From the NCBI GenBank assembly GCA_019188255.1, contig JAETXT010000006.1:1364001-1428000 (forward strand): a stretch of DNA of 64,000 bases. Direction: 5' to 3'. The DNA is from Verticillium longisporum (lineage: Eukaryota; Ascomycota; Sordariomycetes; Glomerellales; Plectosphaerellaceae). The notes beneath the pieces were generated by a model that had not been told where the DNA came from, did not search any database, and worked only from the letters and a program-made list of their open reading frames with translations. Each line of letters opens with the position of its first letter. The first letter of the stretch is position 1. A program made the position numbers and the translations under genes. Shown here one piece after another: positions 22,476-33,888 of this stretch.

Positions 22476-23071
22476 CCAACTCGTCACTCGCGGATTGCGA
22501 CTCTTGGACTGGGGGCGTCGAGTGGTAGATTTTGACTGAGGACTCCGTAGTTTCCTTCTCCGTTTTGGGCGGTGGGCGGTGTAAGCAGATGTGAAGCTCG
22601 ATTCAAATCTTCAACCTTCGCTAACCAACGGACAAGTGTCTACATATCGATCAATCTTCGTCAGGCCGATGATGCCTTTGCCCTTCCAGAAACATCCTGA
22701 GCTCCACGCCTCCAGTCGACGAGGCCACAGCCCGCTGGTTGACCAATGTCGACTCAAGTCGGCTGTAGACATCGAGGCTCCTGGCTTCGTCCGCGCCAGA
22801 AAACCTATTCCACAAAGTCGAAGTCGCCAGCTTTTAGGCGGATCATGCGAAAGCCATTATATAGGACCCCGTGGACGCGGCCCATGTGGTAAGCCTCCCG
22901 CATGATACAGCAGCCTATCACGACCCTCCACTTCGCGCCAGCCGTACTGTTGGCGTTTTGGAGACACCCAGCTTGACCTGAAGCTTTTCCCTTTTATAAA
23001 AAGCACAGGCCATCTATCTTCGGTGACTGTCGAGATGCTTCCATCACCCAGTCAGAGGGGGTGCTTGGAAA
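22476..23071. other. Intergenic, nothing recognised
   Basis: This is presumably the promoter of the deaminase gene; there is a TATATAGGACC-like stretch near 22858. No gene is supported. Confidence 0.4.
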
Positions 23072-25048
23072 ATGTGCCCTCAGCAAAAGTCCCCGACCAT
23101 CATCTGCGCCGAGAACATCGCCCTTATGCAATTCCTCCACGATGTTCCAGCGCAGCCATCGACCAGAAATCTTCATGAAGCTGCGGAGGACGATGGCCAG
23201 TTAGCCCTTTCACTCGAACAGGAGCGGCAGCTCACCGGTACCCTGGCGGCTCTCTCCTCCATTCGTGAGGACGTCAATCTGATTACTGCCGTTGCGGTCC
23301 GAGAGGTGCGCACACCCGAAGAGCGGCACCACACCTCATTCGAGGTGTTAGTAGCAGTCAACAAATCAAAACCCTCGGACTGGGGCGACTATCTCGGCTC
23401 AGTGTCTGATGGCTTCGGCCGCATCTTCGACACCCTCTCCCGAGCTACCAGAGGTAAGTCAAGCTTCAAACCTAGCCGCTGCTGCTCACTATCCACCAAA
23501 AGCACACGATAGCCAGCTCGAGTATCAAGTCTTCACCGACATCGTGTCTGTCTGCCGGGAGCGCATCCTCTCGCGCCTCCGCTTCGGCAAGCACAAACGG
23601 GGAAGACGAAGCCTCCTCCAAAAGCGGCTGCGCAACATGTGCGACGCTATCGCGTCGTGTAGACATGAAGACGCACGAGCTTTTATCGATGGAACCCGAA
23701 GACTCGTCGCGGCCCTCAATCACTTTGAAAAACACCAGACCCATGCAGAGCTCCCAGCGCTGGTCGAGGAGGCGGATACCTGGACTCGGATGGGAGACAT
23801 GTCGAGCCTGTTCCACGGAGTTCCATCCTCAGCCTTGGACGGAGGGTCCTGTGAAGATTACCGAAGAATTTTCAGTAAGATAGGCCAGTACCGGACCGCC
23901 GCTCGCCGCCTGTACCGCCTAGCCCGGAAAGTCGGCGCCTTGCGCAGTGTCACGATCAAGCCCATCTGTCTCGGGCCTGATGCGTTCATCCGTCCGGACA
24001 CCGCGGGATACTTGCCGTCCCTCACCGACACACTAGGCAGAGTATCGGCCAAAAAGACCCAAAAGGTCTCGCGACCACGCTCTCCAATTTCGTGGGGAAG
24101 AACCCTCTCGTGGCAGAGGATGATTTTGCCAAGGACACATTTCGGATTCTCGCAGAATCTAAACTTCATGCCGAAGTCCAAATACTCATATATTTGAAGA
24201 GCCTACCTCACAAGGAGGCCTTTTCTACCAGGGTCGTTCGGTCCATCAAGAAGGCGTGTTTCCTGTGTGACGAGGTGCTCGCGCTCAATGGGCTTCCCGG
24301 GATTCCGAAGAGTCATGGACGACTTTATTCAGGATGGATGCTGCCCTCGCTCCCGGGTCTGAAGCAACTACAGCTCCAGCTCAATGAGTCACTCCAGCGC
24401 CATGCGAATCGAAGCATTGAGATGGTGTTGCAGAAGGGACAGAAGATTGACCTAGTCCACCCTGTTGAAAGCACGGCTCTAACGGTGTCGGAGGTGGCAG
24501 TTACTGAGGCTGGGGAGAACGAATTGGTCTCGGCTCCTAGCATTGGGTTATTGAGTACCGTCGCAACTACATCTGAACCCGAGGCGCTGGTACAGGAAAA
24601 AGGGTGTAAGATGCTGGGGGACCATGTGGACGATGATGCCGAAGACTTATCATCCGCTATTTCTGAGGCAGACACGGCCGAGATGTTGACGATGCCTTGT
24701 GCCGAAGTCATGCCAGACGGCGCTCCTCAAGACAAAAAGAACAGCAGTCCGGACAAGCAGCCTTTATTTTCCCTCTCCCCAGGAGAGACGTCCTCGATCC
24801 ATACCTTTGGAAGCTCGGAGATGACGATTCAGTACTCCACTGGCCCGGATCATCCGAAGCTAGCCAATGCTCTCGTCTATCGCATTCGACAGCTGGATGA
24901 GAAAGATGTGGAAACACTAAAGAGTCAGAACGTGCGTTTCTGCGACGTCATATCCCTAGACAAGGGCTCTGAAGTCACGTTACCAGGGCCTTCGCCATTC
25001 TATGTTGATATGGGCGATACAGTCGCCGAGTTGATATTCCATGAGTAG
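23072..25048 (+). CDS. OTT_1508-like nucleic-acid/nucleotide deaminase (one frameshift)
   Basis: Exon 1 is 23072-23453; intron 23454-23502 (GTAAGT...AAAG, phase 1); exon 2 runs to 25048. About 642 residues if one A is restored in the A run 24051-24055. The N-terminal half is helical and unnamed (YQVFTDIVSVCRERILSRLRFGKHKRGRR). The deaminase core follows the shift: ESKLHAEVQILIYL gives the zinc-binding His and catalytic Glu (HAE), and KKACFLCDEVLALNG gives the C-x2-C. This matches the fungal group related to the OTT_1508 deaminases (Pfam PF14441), part of a superfamily known for nucleic-acid and toxin deaminases. The C-terminal ~200 residues are Ser/Glu-rich and end in FYVDMGDTVAELIFHE. The substrate is unknown. 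In fungi the family is expanded in accessory regions. Confidence 0.75.
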
Positions 25049-26308
25049 AACACCATCACCAGTCGAACCCAAAAGCCCGACCGACCCTCAAGGTGGACTC
25101 TGGTGAGATTCTGAACCGACAGGCGTGTCAATGGGAAATACTGAAGGCGGGGGGCTACGCGGGTACTTTCTTGTATAGATTCGCAGTGCACAAACCCTTC
25201 CATATGCACCTGATTGCATATCCTTGCATCGAATCTCGCATGTCATGGGACGCTCTTGCGGCGTAGGGTTCTGTTGATGAACAGCCTTATTGCATCTGGT
25301 AGCACTGCCTTGCACTTCGGATTCAGTGCGCGTGGTGACGGCCCGAGAATGGGCCCGGCCTGTTCGGCCAGCCGGGAACGAGGTCTTCATCATGCCAGGG
25401 CCAGGGCAATGGCCCCCGGTGTCCCTGGTCTTGACCAAGTCGCAAGGGTTGGCAAGTGCTACCTTTATTCTCGATCTGTCGGAATGTCGCCGTCAAGGGC
25501 GTCGCGATGCTTTCCTGTTCGTAGTCCAGCCAAGAACGGTTCGGACCATCTCCACCCAACACGTCAGGGCTCATCAAATTGTTGTAAGGAAGTTGATAGA
25601 TCTTCAAATACGTTGCCGCGCCACATTCCGTTCCCCCAGAGGCAGGAAATCGTCTGGGGCAGCACCAGCGCCAAGCCATCGGGGAGGTTGAGGAGCTTGT
25701 CTGTTCCAGGTCTGACCTCAAATTAGACGCTAGCTCTCTATTACATTGGTATATTCAGAGTCAGCCACCAAGCACGCCGCCGTGGCATGACTCCAGCGGC
25801 GCTACCAAGGCCACCATCGACACTGGTCAGCCAACGCGGGTCGCCTGGCAGCGCCGCCCGCATTGTGACCAGCAGCGACCCATAATACCATAGCATGTAC
25901 AGCCTAAAATCGTACGCGCCCATCACCCTGTCCTTGCCTGTGGTCTAGGTCGATGGTTGTGGAGGACGGCGAGACAGTCGCGGTGTCTGGGTTTCCTAGC
26001 CACGCCATTGAAGCGGAATAGCGGCGGTTGCCGTCGAGGTCAGCCTTGCCGTGGGTGAACTGTTCTGGCGTCTGCTGCTGGTCAAAGGGGGCATGGCGAC
26101 GGGGTCGAAAGGGTGTCGCGGAGGAGGCGGTGCCAGGGCAGGCCTCCCAGACGGGCCAAAGTCCAAATTCTGGGACCAAAAATTGGACCAAACTCGACTG
26201 ACTAGCGGATGGGAACTGGCATAACGCAGGTGGGGGCGAACCACAAGTACTTAACCCCCATTGTCCCCAACTTGGCGCTCCAAAGCCGTTGGGCAATTAT
26301 CCACTCAA
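25049..26308. other. No supported gene
   Basis: Overlapping frames on both strands between 25214 and 25726 are not protein-like. The last part is probably the promoter/leader of the F-box gene. Confidence 0.4.
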
Positions 26309-26917
26309 ATGGCGAAGACGCATGAGGTTCTAGCGATACCCGAGCTATTTGACATGATTCTCCTAAACGTTGATTTCAAGACCCTTTTGTTTTCCGCGCG
26401 TGTATGTCGCTCTTGGAATCTTTTACTACGCCACTCCACATCCCTACAAACGGCTCTCTTCTTTCAACCGGATCACTCGCAGCCACCCGTATGCAAACGA
26501 AATCCATGCCTCGACCGGATCATCTCAGTCATCGGTTCCAATTACCATGAGCGTTATCCACGAGAAGCCAGCTGGCGGAAAATGCTGCTCGCCCAGCCTC
26601 CGATTCAGAAGCTTGGTATACGTGCACAGCTCGGGTACCATTCATCCCACCAGACCATCGACATCAAGACCGCAAAGAACAAGGACATGGGCCTGAGCAT
26701 TGGCCAGGCTCACAAGGCCATCATGGAACATTACCACGACTCTCACCGTGGGAGGCCCTCGATCACAATGATCTGGGAGGACATGATGGACTCCTGGCTT
26801 CAGTCGAATGACGGGGAATCAAAATATGGAACATTGATCGATTGCGGAGCTGAACTCATTGTGGAATTGGATTGTTACAACCACGGCTTCGGGTATAGGG
26901 CACTCCGAGCGCATTGA
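26309..26917 (+). CDS. F-box protein
   Basis: A single-exon gene of 202 residues. I chose ATG 26309 (MAKTHEVLAIPELFDMILLN) because the F-box starts right after it. The F-box covers about residues 8-50: IPELFDMILLNVDFKTLLFSARVCRSWNLLL, then LQTALFFQP, the standard fungal pattern for Skp1 binding. The rest (MLLAQPPIQKLGI, then a C-terminal portion with IVELDCYNHGFGY) matches the usual short fungal F-box proteins that lack a separate substrate repeat. It is presumably an SCF ubiquitin-ligase adaptor; the target is unknown. The frame is clean. Confidence 0.75.
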   Translation: MAKTHEVLAIPELFDMILLNVDFKTLLFSARVCRSWNLLLRHSTSLQTALFFQPDHSQPPVCKRNPCLDRIISVIGSNYHERYPREASWRKMLLAQPPIQKLGIRAQLGYHSSHQTIDIKTAKNKDMGLSIGQAHKAIMEHYHDSHRGRPSITMIWEDMMDSWLQSNDGESKYGTLIDCGAELIVELDCYNHGFGYRALRAH

Positions 26918-27758
26918 CCGTGATAGAGGCCCAAAGCCAAGGGGCGAGGCAGACGAACCAAGGAAGGTGCGGTGACGATAGCGGGCCTCAACACTAGTAG
27001 TCAGAGGAGGCAGGGGAGGAGCAAAAAGGAGAGCAGCGCAAGAGATACTTATAGGTAGCGATAGCACGGCTTGTAGACAGTTGTTCTCAGGGCAGTTTGA
27101 GCAGAATGTATTTTGGACAGTTTCGCTTTCGCGAGGATGCTGTATCAGCGTTAAGCTTGTGATTGCGGTAGGAGAATCTCTAAGCAAGTATACTATCTCT
27201 CAAAACAGATGCTGCTATAGGTGAGCTGAACGAAGGGGAAGAGGAAAAGAACGCTTATTTTACAGACAATCTGAAACATTTTGCGAAGCAGTAGACCTTC
27301 TGAAACGCACAGTTACTCAAAAGGGGAACGCCTACTTGTGGAGCGGATCGATATTTATGAGGTGGACGGCTTCTCGTGGGTTGGATGACTTCTTGTCGGC
27401 CAAGATCCCATCTTCATAGTCTTATTCACAAAGCTGGCCCTGTCTTTTGGGCTTGTTTTTCGGGCTACGTGGGTAGTACGATGATTAGGGTCCGTTTCCG
27501 GGACTTGACATTTAGGCCCTAAATATGACTTCCCATAACGAGAGATGTGTATTTAACGACGCATCGCACGCAGCAAGGGATTCTGTCCTCTACCTCTCCT
27601 TGGGCTACATGACATGACTACAACGAGATGGAATCGAGGTAACATACTGCAATGTCAAGCGGGGGAATGGGTTGGGTAAAAGCGGGTAAAGGCAGGTAAC
27701 CTACGATCCCAACGTAAACTTCAACTATCCTCCTGCCCGTTGGTTCATCCTACTGTAC
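26918..27758. other. Intergenic, nothing recognised
   Basis: This contains the downstream regions of the convergent F-box and 27759-28391 genes. There are no domains or repeats that I can name. Confidence 0.4.
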
Positions 27759-28391
27759 CTAGAGGTGCGCCACCTGAGAGCTGACCGACTCTGGCTTGGG
27801 ACCTCTCCGTTTCTTCTGCGGATGTGCTGCCTTAGTAGGTTTCTTCCGCTTGGTGTGCTGCCGGATGGTTGGTCCTCCTGTGGGATTCAGGGAATGGAGG
27901 CCCTCAATTCGGCTGAGACAGTCAAGCGTGTCCGCTAGTTTACGAAAACCTCCAGCCAAATCGTGAAGTTGGACAGAGAGTGTTCTTCCGTCAGGGTCGT
28001 GGGGGCCAACATTAGGTCTGCTGTTGGCTCCCGGTTCGTCGTCTGTCTGCTTCTTCAAGGAGGGGGATTCTGCAGCGATATTGGCAGGCTTGTCGGGCAT
28101 AGCAACCTGCAGAAGCTCATGAGGATTCCTAAAAGACCGACCTAAATCCTCCATTGTCAGGGGCATGGTAAGAGCCTGGGGCAACTGTGACAGATCGTGA
28201 TTTTCAGCTTCCATGGTGTCTAAGAAGGCCTCATGACCACAAACCATGTCTTCATGATTGCTATCAGTGTCCTCCTTGCCGTCTGTAGTACTGCCGGGGT
28301 CGCCTTCGCGGTCGTTCCCGTTACTGGCCGGGACAGGGTTGATGGAAGTACAAGCAGAAGGCGTTGGGTAAAGTAGTCCGGGAGCTGTCAT
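27759..28391 (-). CDS. Hypothetical nuclear-type protein with basic C-terminus
   Basis: A single-exon frame of 210 residues from ATG 28391. The N-terminal half is acidic and Ser/Asn-rich. A short helix (LHDLAGGFRKLADTLDCLSRIEGL) may form a coiled coil. The C-terminus is strongly basic (TKRKKPTKAAHPQKKRRGPKP), a likely bipartite nuclear signal with a GPKP stretch reminiscent of AT-hook-like tails. TATAAAA lies about 145 nt upstream, followed by a purine-rich GA tract (28420-28510). No homologue is recognised. Order and composition resemble the gene at 10009-10677. Confidence 0.5.
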   Translation of the reverse strand: MTAPGLLYPTPSACTSINPVPASNGNDREGDPGSTTDGKEDTDSNHEDMVCGHEAFLDTMEAENHDLSQLPQALTMPLTMEDLGRSFRNPHELLQVAMPDKPANIAAESPSLKKQTDDEPGANSRPNVGPHDPDGRTLSVQLHDLAGGFRKLADTLDCLSRIEGLHSLNPTGGPTIRQHTKRKKPTKAAHPQKKRRGPKPESVSSQVAHL

Positions 28392-28530
28392 GCTCTGCAG
28401 ACGAGAGGCCGTAGAGTAAGAAGGTGAAGAGGAGAGGAGGGATGAAGAGAGCGGGTAAGGGGAGAGGATGATGAGGAGGAATGAAGAGAGAGGATGGAGG
28501 GAAGAGTATGAACAGGATGGAATAGAGGCC

Positions 28531-28538
28531 TTTTTATA
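28531..28538 (-). promoter_or_regulatory. TATA box of the 27759-28391 gene
   Basis: TATAAAAA on the minus strand about 145 nt upstream of ATG 28391; the transcript would have a GA-rich leader. Confidence 0.45.
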
Positions 28539-29176
28539 CCTAGCTGCTCTCTATCTCTTGCTTCGCCGAAGACGGATGGATGTAAAGCGGGTTAGAGTGC
28601 TTCGGTCTATGCTGCCTCCCCGGCTTCTCTGATCCGGCCCAAGACAGCAGTCGCATGTAACATCACGGTATAGCCCCTGAGTGGGATGGCCGTGGTGGGT
28701 GTGTGGAGCAGCAAACACGGCCTAGCTTGAGATACGGCCTCCCACAGCCCGCAGCATCCCTTGCCCGGGCGTTGAAGCGACAGCCCCTATCCCGACCCCT
28801 GAGCGTTGCTCTGCCATTCACCCCACCCCAACACGCTCCATTTCTTTCATCAGAAAGCATCATGGGGGTCAGGGTGACGAGGTCTTTTAGTCTGCCTGGC
28901 TGGCATGTAGAGGTTCAGGGGTCATGGCGGTCAAGGGAAACGACATGGGGGTACTGCATCTCGGCACGGTTGTCATCGGGAGATCCTCAGCTAAGTCTCG
29001 AGTCAGAGCCGGTTGCGACTTGGAAACGGGCGCGTCAAAGGGACGGGTCTTGTGGCTACGGCAGAGAGCACACTGGTTCCGTTGCGCATATATCAGGCAA
29101 TAAAGCCCAAGAATTTAGGCTAGCATGTAGAGAACTGAGGGTTCTCTTTTACGATCATTTTTCTTTCTTGTTCAAG

Positions 29177-30112
29177 ATGAACTTCGAACACCAGTTTCAT
29201 ATTCTTCTCCGCATTTCCTGTTGGACCAGCGTTGGGGCTTCCGCTCTTCGTTTATGTTCTCTCATTTCCATCTACAGAAAGGGACCTCAGCCTCTAGGTC
29301 CTTCACGGACTCTGAGTATGACATATCATTACAGTTTCCTGCTAATTGTCTCAATTCATGCCATCCTTTTCTTATCCATTGCTCTTGCGTTTGGAGTGGT
29401 TGCCGAAGTTGAACAAAGGTCACGACCGTCGATTGCATTTGGATCGGTGGTGCTTCTCAGCATGACGGGACAGGTTAAGTTACCACTATCCGCGAAAATA
29501 TCTATGACTGACAGTACCAGTGCTTTTGGATTGGCGGATTATGGTATTCGGGTCAGCAGGCTTTCCATCCACTGGTTCTATCCTGTGTTTTGCTCCTTTG
29601 CTCCTTCGTATCATTCCTGGGCTTTCTACCGCTGGGAAAGAACCAGGCTCTTGGCAACTTAATGCTGGTCACCGGTGCTGGACTGTTCCGTTTCTTTATT
29701 GTCTCTCAATGGACGATATTCATATTGGAAGCGAGGGGCACTGAAGGGAGACCAGGCGGCAACACCCTGCGCAACACACCAAGAATTTTCAAGTTGACAG
29801 GCCATCTTTCAATCCAGATGGTTTCGGCTGTTGCCATACCATTGGTGTGTGCCCTGCTTTGGGTCAAAATCAACACCTGGGAGAGTAACCATCTTTTCAA
29901 ACTCTCCATACCATCCGTAAGTCTATCGAACACTCACATGAATCACGCTGACAGATCAGATTGTTTCGGCAGCCTATGCCCTTCAGGATGGTTGTACAGA
30001 GGCGTGGATGTGGATAAACCGACTTACGAACGCTGTGCGGAAGTGGTGGACTCAGAGTGCGGCTGCATCTTTGGATGGATCGGAGCTCCTTAATCGTCGC
30101 CCTGTCGACTGA
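29177..30112 (+). CDS. Multi-pass membrane protein, unrecognised, 3 exons
   Basis: Exons 29177-29473, 29521-29916 and 29960-30112 give 281 residues. Both introns (47 and 43 nt) are phase 0; donors are GTTAAG and GTAAGT, and TGACTGACA or GCTGACA lies before the acceptors. Splicing turns three unrelated open frames into one. About five hydrophobic segments are visible: FLLIVSIHAILFLSIALAFG, IAFGSVVLLSM, LVLSCVLLLCSFVSFLGFLP, LMLVTGAGLFRFFIVSQW and MVSAVAIPLVCALLW. Exon 3 (IVSAAYALQDGCTEAWMW) ends with a polar tail. The start is uncertain; ATG 29177 is my choice, but further exons upstream are possible. No transporter or enzyme signature was found. Confidence 0.55.
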
Positions 30113-30384
30113 GAAGACGAAGAATATCAAGAAACCTTTGATTGTTGACCTGCAATGGCACACCGCCCCAGCACGGCCCATAGAGATTGCATGTCGAGGG
30201 AATGTCGAAAAAGTCTTTCACTTCAATTCAACTAAACCAAGTCAATGATGAAGTCGTAAACTCTGCCAACGAAAGAGCTCAGACCGGGCATGATGGATGG
30301 CTTGCGGTGCTGGCCAAGAACTTCACCTAGTATTGCATGGATGCCGATATGTCAGGCACTGACAGATATCTCTATTGATTGAAA

Positions 30385-32996
30385 TCATTCCAGAATGGCT
30401 GATTTTGACAGGTAAACACTATGCTCCCGTGCCGTGTGACTCACAAAATGTTCCCTGGTCCCAAGGACTGCCTGACACCCTCCATAAGGGCACGGGAGAG
30501 GCATGTCCCGACCACGAAGATGTAAACATCGTATGTGTCTAGCCAGGCTGTCTATACGCCATGTCTTCTCCCGTTGACTTGTCCCGACTTCTGAATCTTC
30601 CCACTTACAGAAGGGACACACCAGTAGAGCTTTGGGCTGACCTAGCGCTGTTGAGTTCGTGGACCCTGTGCAGATATCGCGCTCAGTCCCCAACTCAGTC
30701 TGCGAAGGAGTGTTGAGCTGAGACTTCGCGCACAGTTTCGACATCTGTGAGGTAGTTTTGACAGAACCGCTCTGTGCACCGTGGCGGCATGGACTCTCAC
30801 GTCGTTTGCAGAGCTGAGAAAGTGCCAAAATGAGCCTCAATCGCAGTTGATGGAGCTCTTATCTGTTCGTCACATCTGCGGCTTGGGAGAACAAGCGCGC
30901 CACTTCGGCTCTCTCCGGAAGCTCGTATTTGATCGTTGAAGGCGCCAACAGCTCGGCATCTGGCTTGGTTCCTTGCAATTGTCGGTCCACCTCTTCAGCA
31001 TGAATCGTGTCGTGGAAGTCTTTGATGGCTTGGTCAAGTCGACGGTTGATCAGTGTCGTTCTTAGACTCTCGACCTTCTTCCGATACTTGTTGTAGTCCT
31101 TCCCTGCTTGAGTGTCCTTCGCAGCTGTGTACGAACGGTAACCTTCGCGTTTGTACTCTTCCATGGCAAGGCGTCGTTTCTTGCAATACCCCGCTAGCTT
31201 CGGATCTTTATGGATAGCAAGCCTCTGCTCGTCGGTCAGTTTTGTGGGTGCATCACCATGACGTTGAAGCCGTCCCATCAGGTGGATTAGGTCTGTTTGG
31301 AGATCGCTGCCAAATGCAATGGACTGGGTGTCGGCGTCGATGAAATCGCCCATGTAATATCGCACGTATGTGGACGAATCCCCGAGCCGGTGTCCCATGG
31401 TCTTGTTCCGCTCCTCAGGGGTGAGCGCCTCTGCATGCTGTCAGTAAAGCCCCAAATACCTTACAATATAGCCTTACCGTTCAGCTTCTTGCCAGACCCA
31501 CGACGAAGATCGTAGAATTCGAGCTTCTTAGCATATCCCAGGGCCCGGCCGAGCCGGATCAAATCATCACGCGTTTTGCCATAAGTGAGAGCCTTGTCGA
31601 GAGCCACCTGAAGGCCATCGGTGTCGCGGAATATGGGCCTCTCTCTCCAATCCTCCTTCCACATGAGCCGAAGTCGGTCTGATTGTGGCGGCACGACGAG
31701 ATCGTATATTTGCTCGGGGTTGCAAAACCCGTTCAGGAATGCATCATCTGCCAACACCAAAGACAACGCGTGGAGTACTGGATCGTGCAACAAGGTATCC
31801 TCTTCATGAAAGCCAAACACCTTCTTCTCAGATGTGCCTGCTGACCTCTTGATGTGCTCCAAGTTCCAAACCAGTCCAAGGCGTGGACGTTCCCCCTCGG
31901 CGGTAGGGGGAATAGCTGGAACTCAATGTGTTTGTACAACACCTTGCCGATGAGTGCGTCGGGTCTCGTGGCGGTGGCACCCGCAATAATGAGAATCAGT
32001 GCGAGCTGTACACGCAATCTCTCATGGGCGTATACCTCTTCGTCGCGGACGTAATGATGGTGAAGAATAAGATCTAGATCCTCGACGTAGAGACCGGACT
32101 TTACTTTCTTGGATGTATCCAATCCGAATTCGGGCGTGAGAGTAGTATGAATCCACTGATGTCTATATTAGCATCTCTAACAAGTCCGGCGATGAATGGG
32201 GAGAACAACATTGCCGATGTCGAAAAGAACCCCGCCATCCATATAACGGCTCGTCTTTTCTGCGTAGACCATGCTGAGAACGTTCCAGTATGTCATGATA
32301 GAAGACTCTTTCTTGATTCTGGACTTCTTAACTCTCCAATGCAAGTAGGTTTTGAAAATCGAGGCTTTGCATGCCTTCATAGATTCTTCTGAGTCCAGTT
32401 TGGCAGCTCGGCAAAATCTAAACGCAGTTAGAGTGAGTCCACAAGGGAAAGGAGGACCATCTACGTTCTTGTTCCACCTATTGAGCTCCGGGCGGGTCAT
32501 TTTCTTTGTGTTTTCACCATGGTTCGCCATGGTAGGGCCCTCCTCCGCGTACTGGGAGATAAGTTTGCGCAAATAGTCAGCTTCATCGTCCGGATTTTCC
32601 TCAGCAGAGCAGTATCCGGACTCCGCAAAGCTCTCAGTGTCAGACTCCGAATCCATTGCCGAATCTGAGTCGGAGCTTGAGTATTCCGAGCTGGAAAGGT
32701 CGATTGAGACAGAGGAGTTTGACTTGCCCCTGACAGAGAAAAATTGCACGAGCCCCCACTGGGATTGTACCGGAGGACCCGTCATATTCTCCATCGGCGT
32801 CAATGTCATAGTCGGATGAAGAGTTGGAGAACCGATTGTTAGTATCGGCATCATGGTGATGGGTCCGGGGCAGTGGTTGTTGTATTATTATAGACGGAGC
32901 CTGGACGACTGAGGCTACACTTCCCGCTAAAGCTTTGTTTCGGCGGACATTTCGTCGCTGCATGGCCCTTCTGGGGACCTTGGAGGCTGGGGCCAT
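30385..32996 (-). pseudogene. DUF3435 tyrosine recombinase, Starship captain-like, with C2H2 fingers; degraded
   Basis: The gene starts at ATG 32996 with a basic N-terminus and an acidic Ser/Asp stretch, then DEADYLRKLISQYAEEGP. Exon junctions: 32209-32156 joins DIGN to WIHTTLTPEFGL; 31477-31431 joins KKLN to EALTPEERN. The recombinase domain shows all four catalytic positions: Arg in GATATRPDAL, Arg in FYDLRRGSG, His in MGHRLGDSS and Tyr in YVRYYM. The C-terminus carries two zinc fingers (CPFCKW...H.RCLH and CPYGGC...H...EH). Damage: a missing G in the run 31892-31896; an in-frame TAA at 30859-30861 before the finger region; an intron at 32464-32418 whose phase does not fit; and an unresolved junction near 32750. 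DUF3435 proteins of this architecture mobilise Starship elements. This copy lies at the right edge of the accessory block and is transcribed inward. Confidence 0.85.
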
Positions 32997-33609
32997 CGTG
33001 AAGCTACGTAGTGCTTAGAGGTAGCTGATATTGAGGTCAAGGGCAAGTGGGAAAGACAGAGAAAGGAAGAAAAATGAGAGATGGGAAGTCGAGGAGCGAA
33101 GGCCCGGAATCCCTAAGATGGGTTCCAGGAAGAGATGGAGGAGAGCAGTCACGACTAGCCCAGGGGCCGCCGGCAAGGCCCTCAACAGAACCGACATCTC
33201 GCCATACAAGACGATACTACGCAAAGGAACAGGGCCGCAAATTAGGATATCAGAGCTCAGCAATATGGAGGCCGAGCAGAACATACGACCGTTCAACGGG
33301 AAACGGATGGTGAACTGTCAGTCAGGGCCAGGTTTTGGGATCTAGCTCAATTCGGTAAGCGGTGACTGAAGGACAAGTCCAGGGACCTGGATGGATTGGG
33401 AAAGTGTCAAACACTGGGCCAAAATCCAGGAAATCAATTGGGAAAGCGGTAAAGACAAACGCCATTTTGGGAAAGCGGTCTCTCAGCTGACTCATTGTGG
33501 AGCCTTCTTTGTCGTGGGAAGACCGCCCAAAATGGCGATGTGTGCCTGCCGAAAATGGCGGCCATTCCACAAGGAATCACTTTCTAGTAGTTAATTAATC
33601 CGTATAGGG

Positions 33610-33627
33610 TTATTTAACTATTTAAAT
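33610..33627 (+). repeat. 18-bp direct repeat, copy 1
   Basis: TTATTTAACTATTTAAAT occurs here and again, identical, at 33653-33670, 25 bp apart. It lies upstream of the recombinase start and could be a protein-binding site. Confidence 0.85.
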
Positions 33628-33652
33628 CGTGAAATTAGAGTAATTTAATTAG

Positions 33653-33670
33653 TTATTTAACTATTTAAAT
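33653..33670 (+). repeat. 18-bp direct repeat, copy 2
   Basis: Exact second copy of TTATTTAACTATTTAAAT. Confidence 0.85.
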
Positions 33671-33688
33671 TAATAGAATTAAATTAAC

Positions 33689-33700
33689 GGCAGCGCTGCC
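33689..33700. repeat. 12-bp perfect palindrome
   Basis: GGCAGCGCTGCC, a perfect inverted repeat at the right edge of the AT-rich block, 18 bp after the second direct repeat. Confidence 0.8.
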
Positions 33701-33888
33701 TCCTACGCTTAAGACCCTAGCTTAACCGATATAGTTATTAACCCAGCTCATTAGATATCTACGGCTCTCAGTCAAGTTGCAACCCGGGCATACTAAAAGA
33801 TCCTTACTTTTACATGCAACATCCAGGCCCAGCAAACATTGTTCGTTGATCGTTCTTACACACTAGCATCTTCCTAACCTTCTGGCAG

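Larger units (their letters stand above)
32997..33888. other. Candidate element terminus: AT-rich interval between recombinase and truncated P450
   Basis: There is no gene. From 33590 to 33770 the sequence is strongly AT-rich, in sharp contrast to both sides. It includes the 18-bp direct repeat and 12-bp palindrome listed separately. If the neighbouring recombinase is a captain, its terminus and binding sites should lie here. I cannot name the exact border. Confidence 0.45.

Noticed and set aside
25214..25726. Gene of 170 codons on the plus strand
   Set aside because: Mixed composition, competing minus-strand frames of similar length, no domain and no splice structure.
28703..29176. N-terminal extension of the membrane protein gene
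   Set aside because: The frame is open from 28703, but composition is not protein-like and there is no hydrophobic or conserved segment; I started at 29177.
1..33000. Missing P450 N-terminal exon inside the left part of this window
   Set aside because: I looked for an upstream P450 part with a membrane anchor on the plus strand and found none, so the other border, if any, is outside the window.
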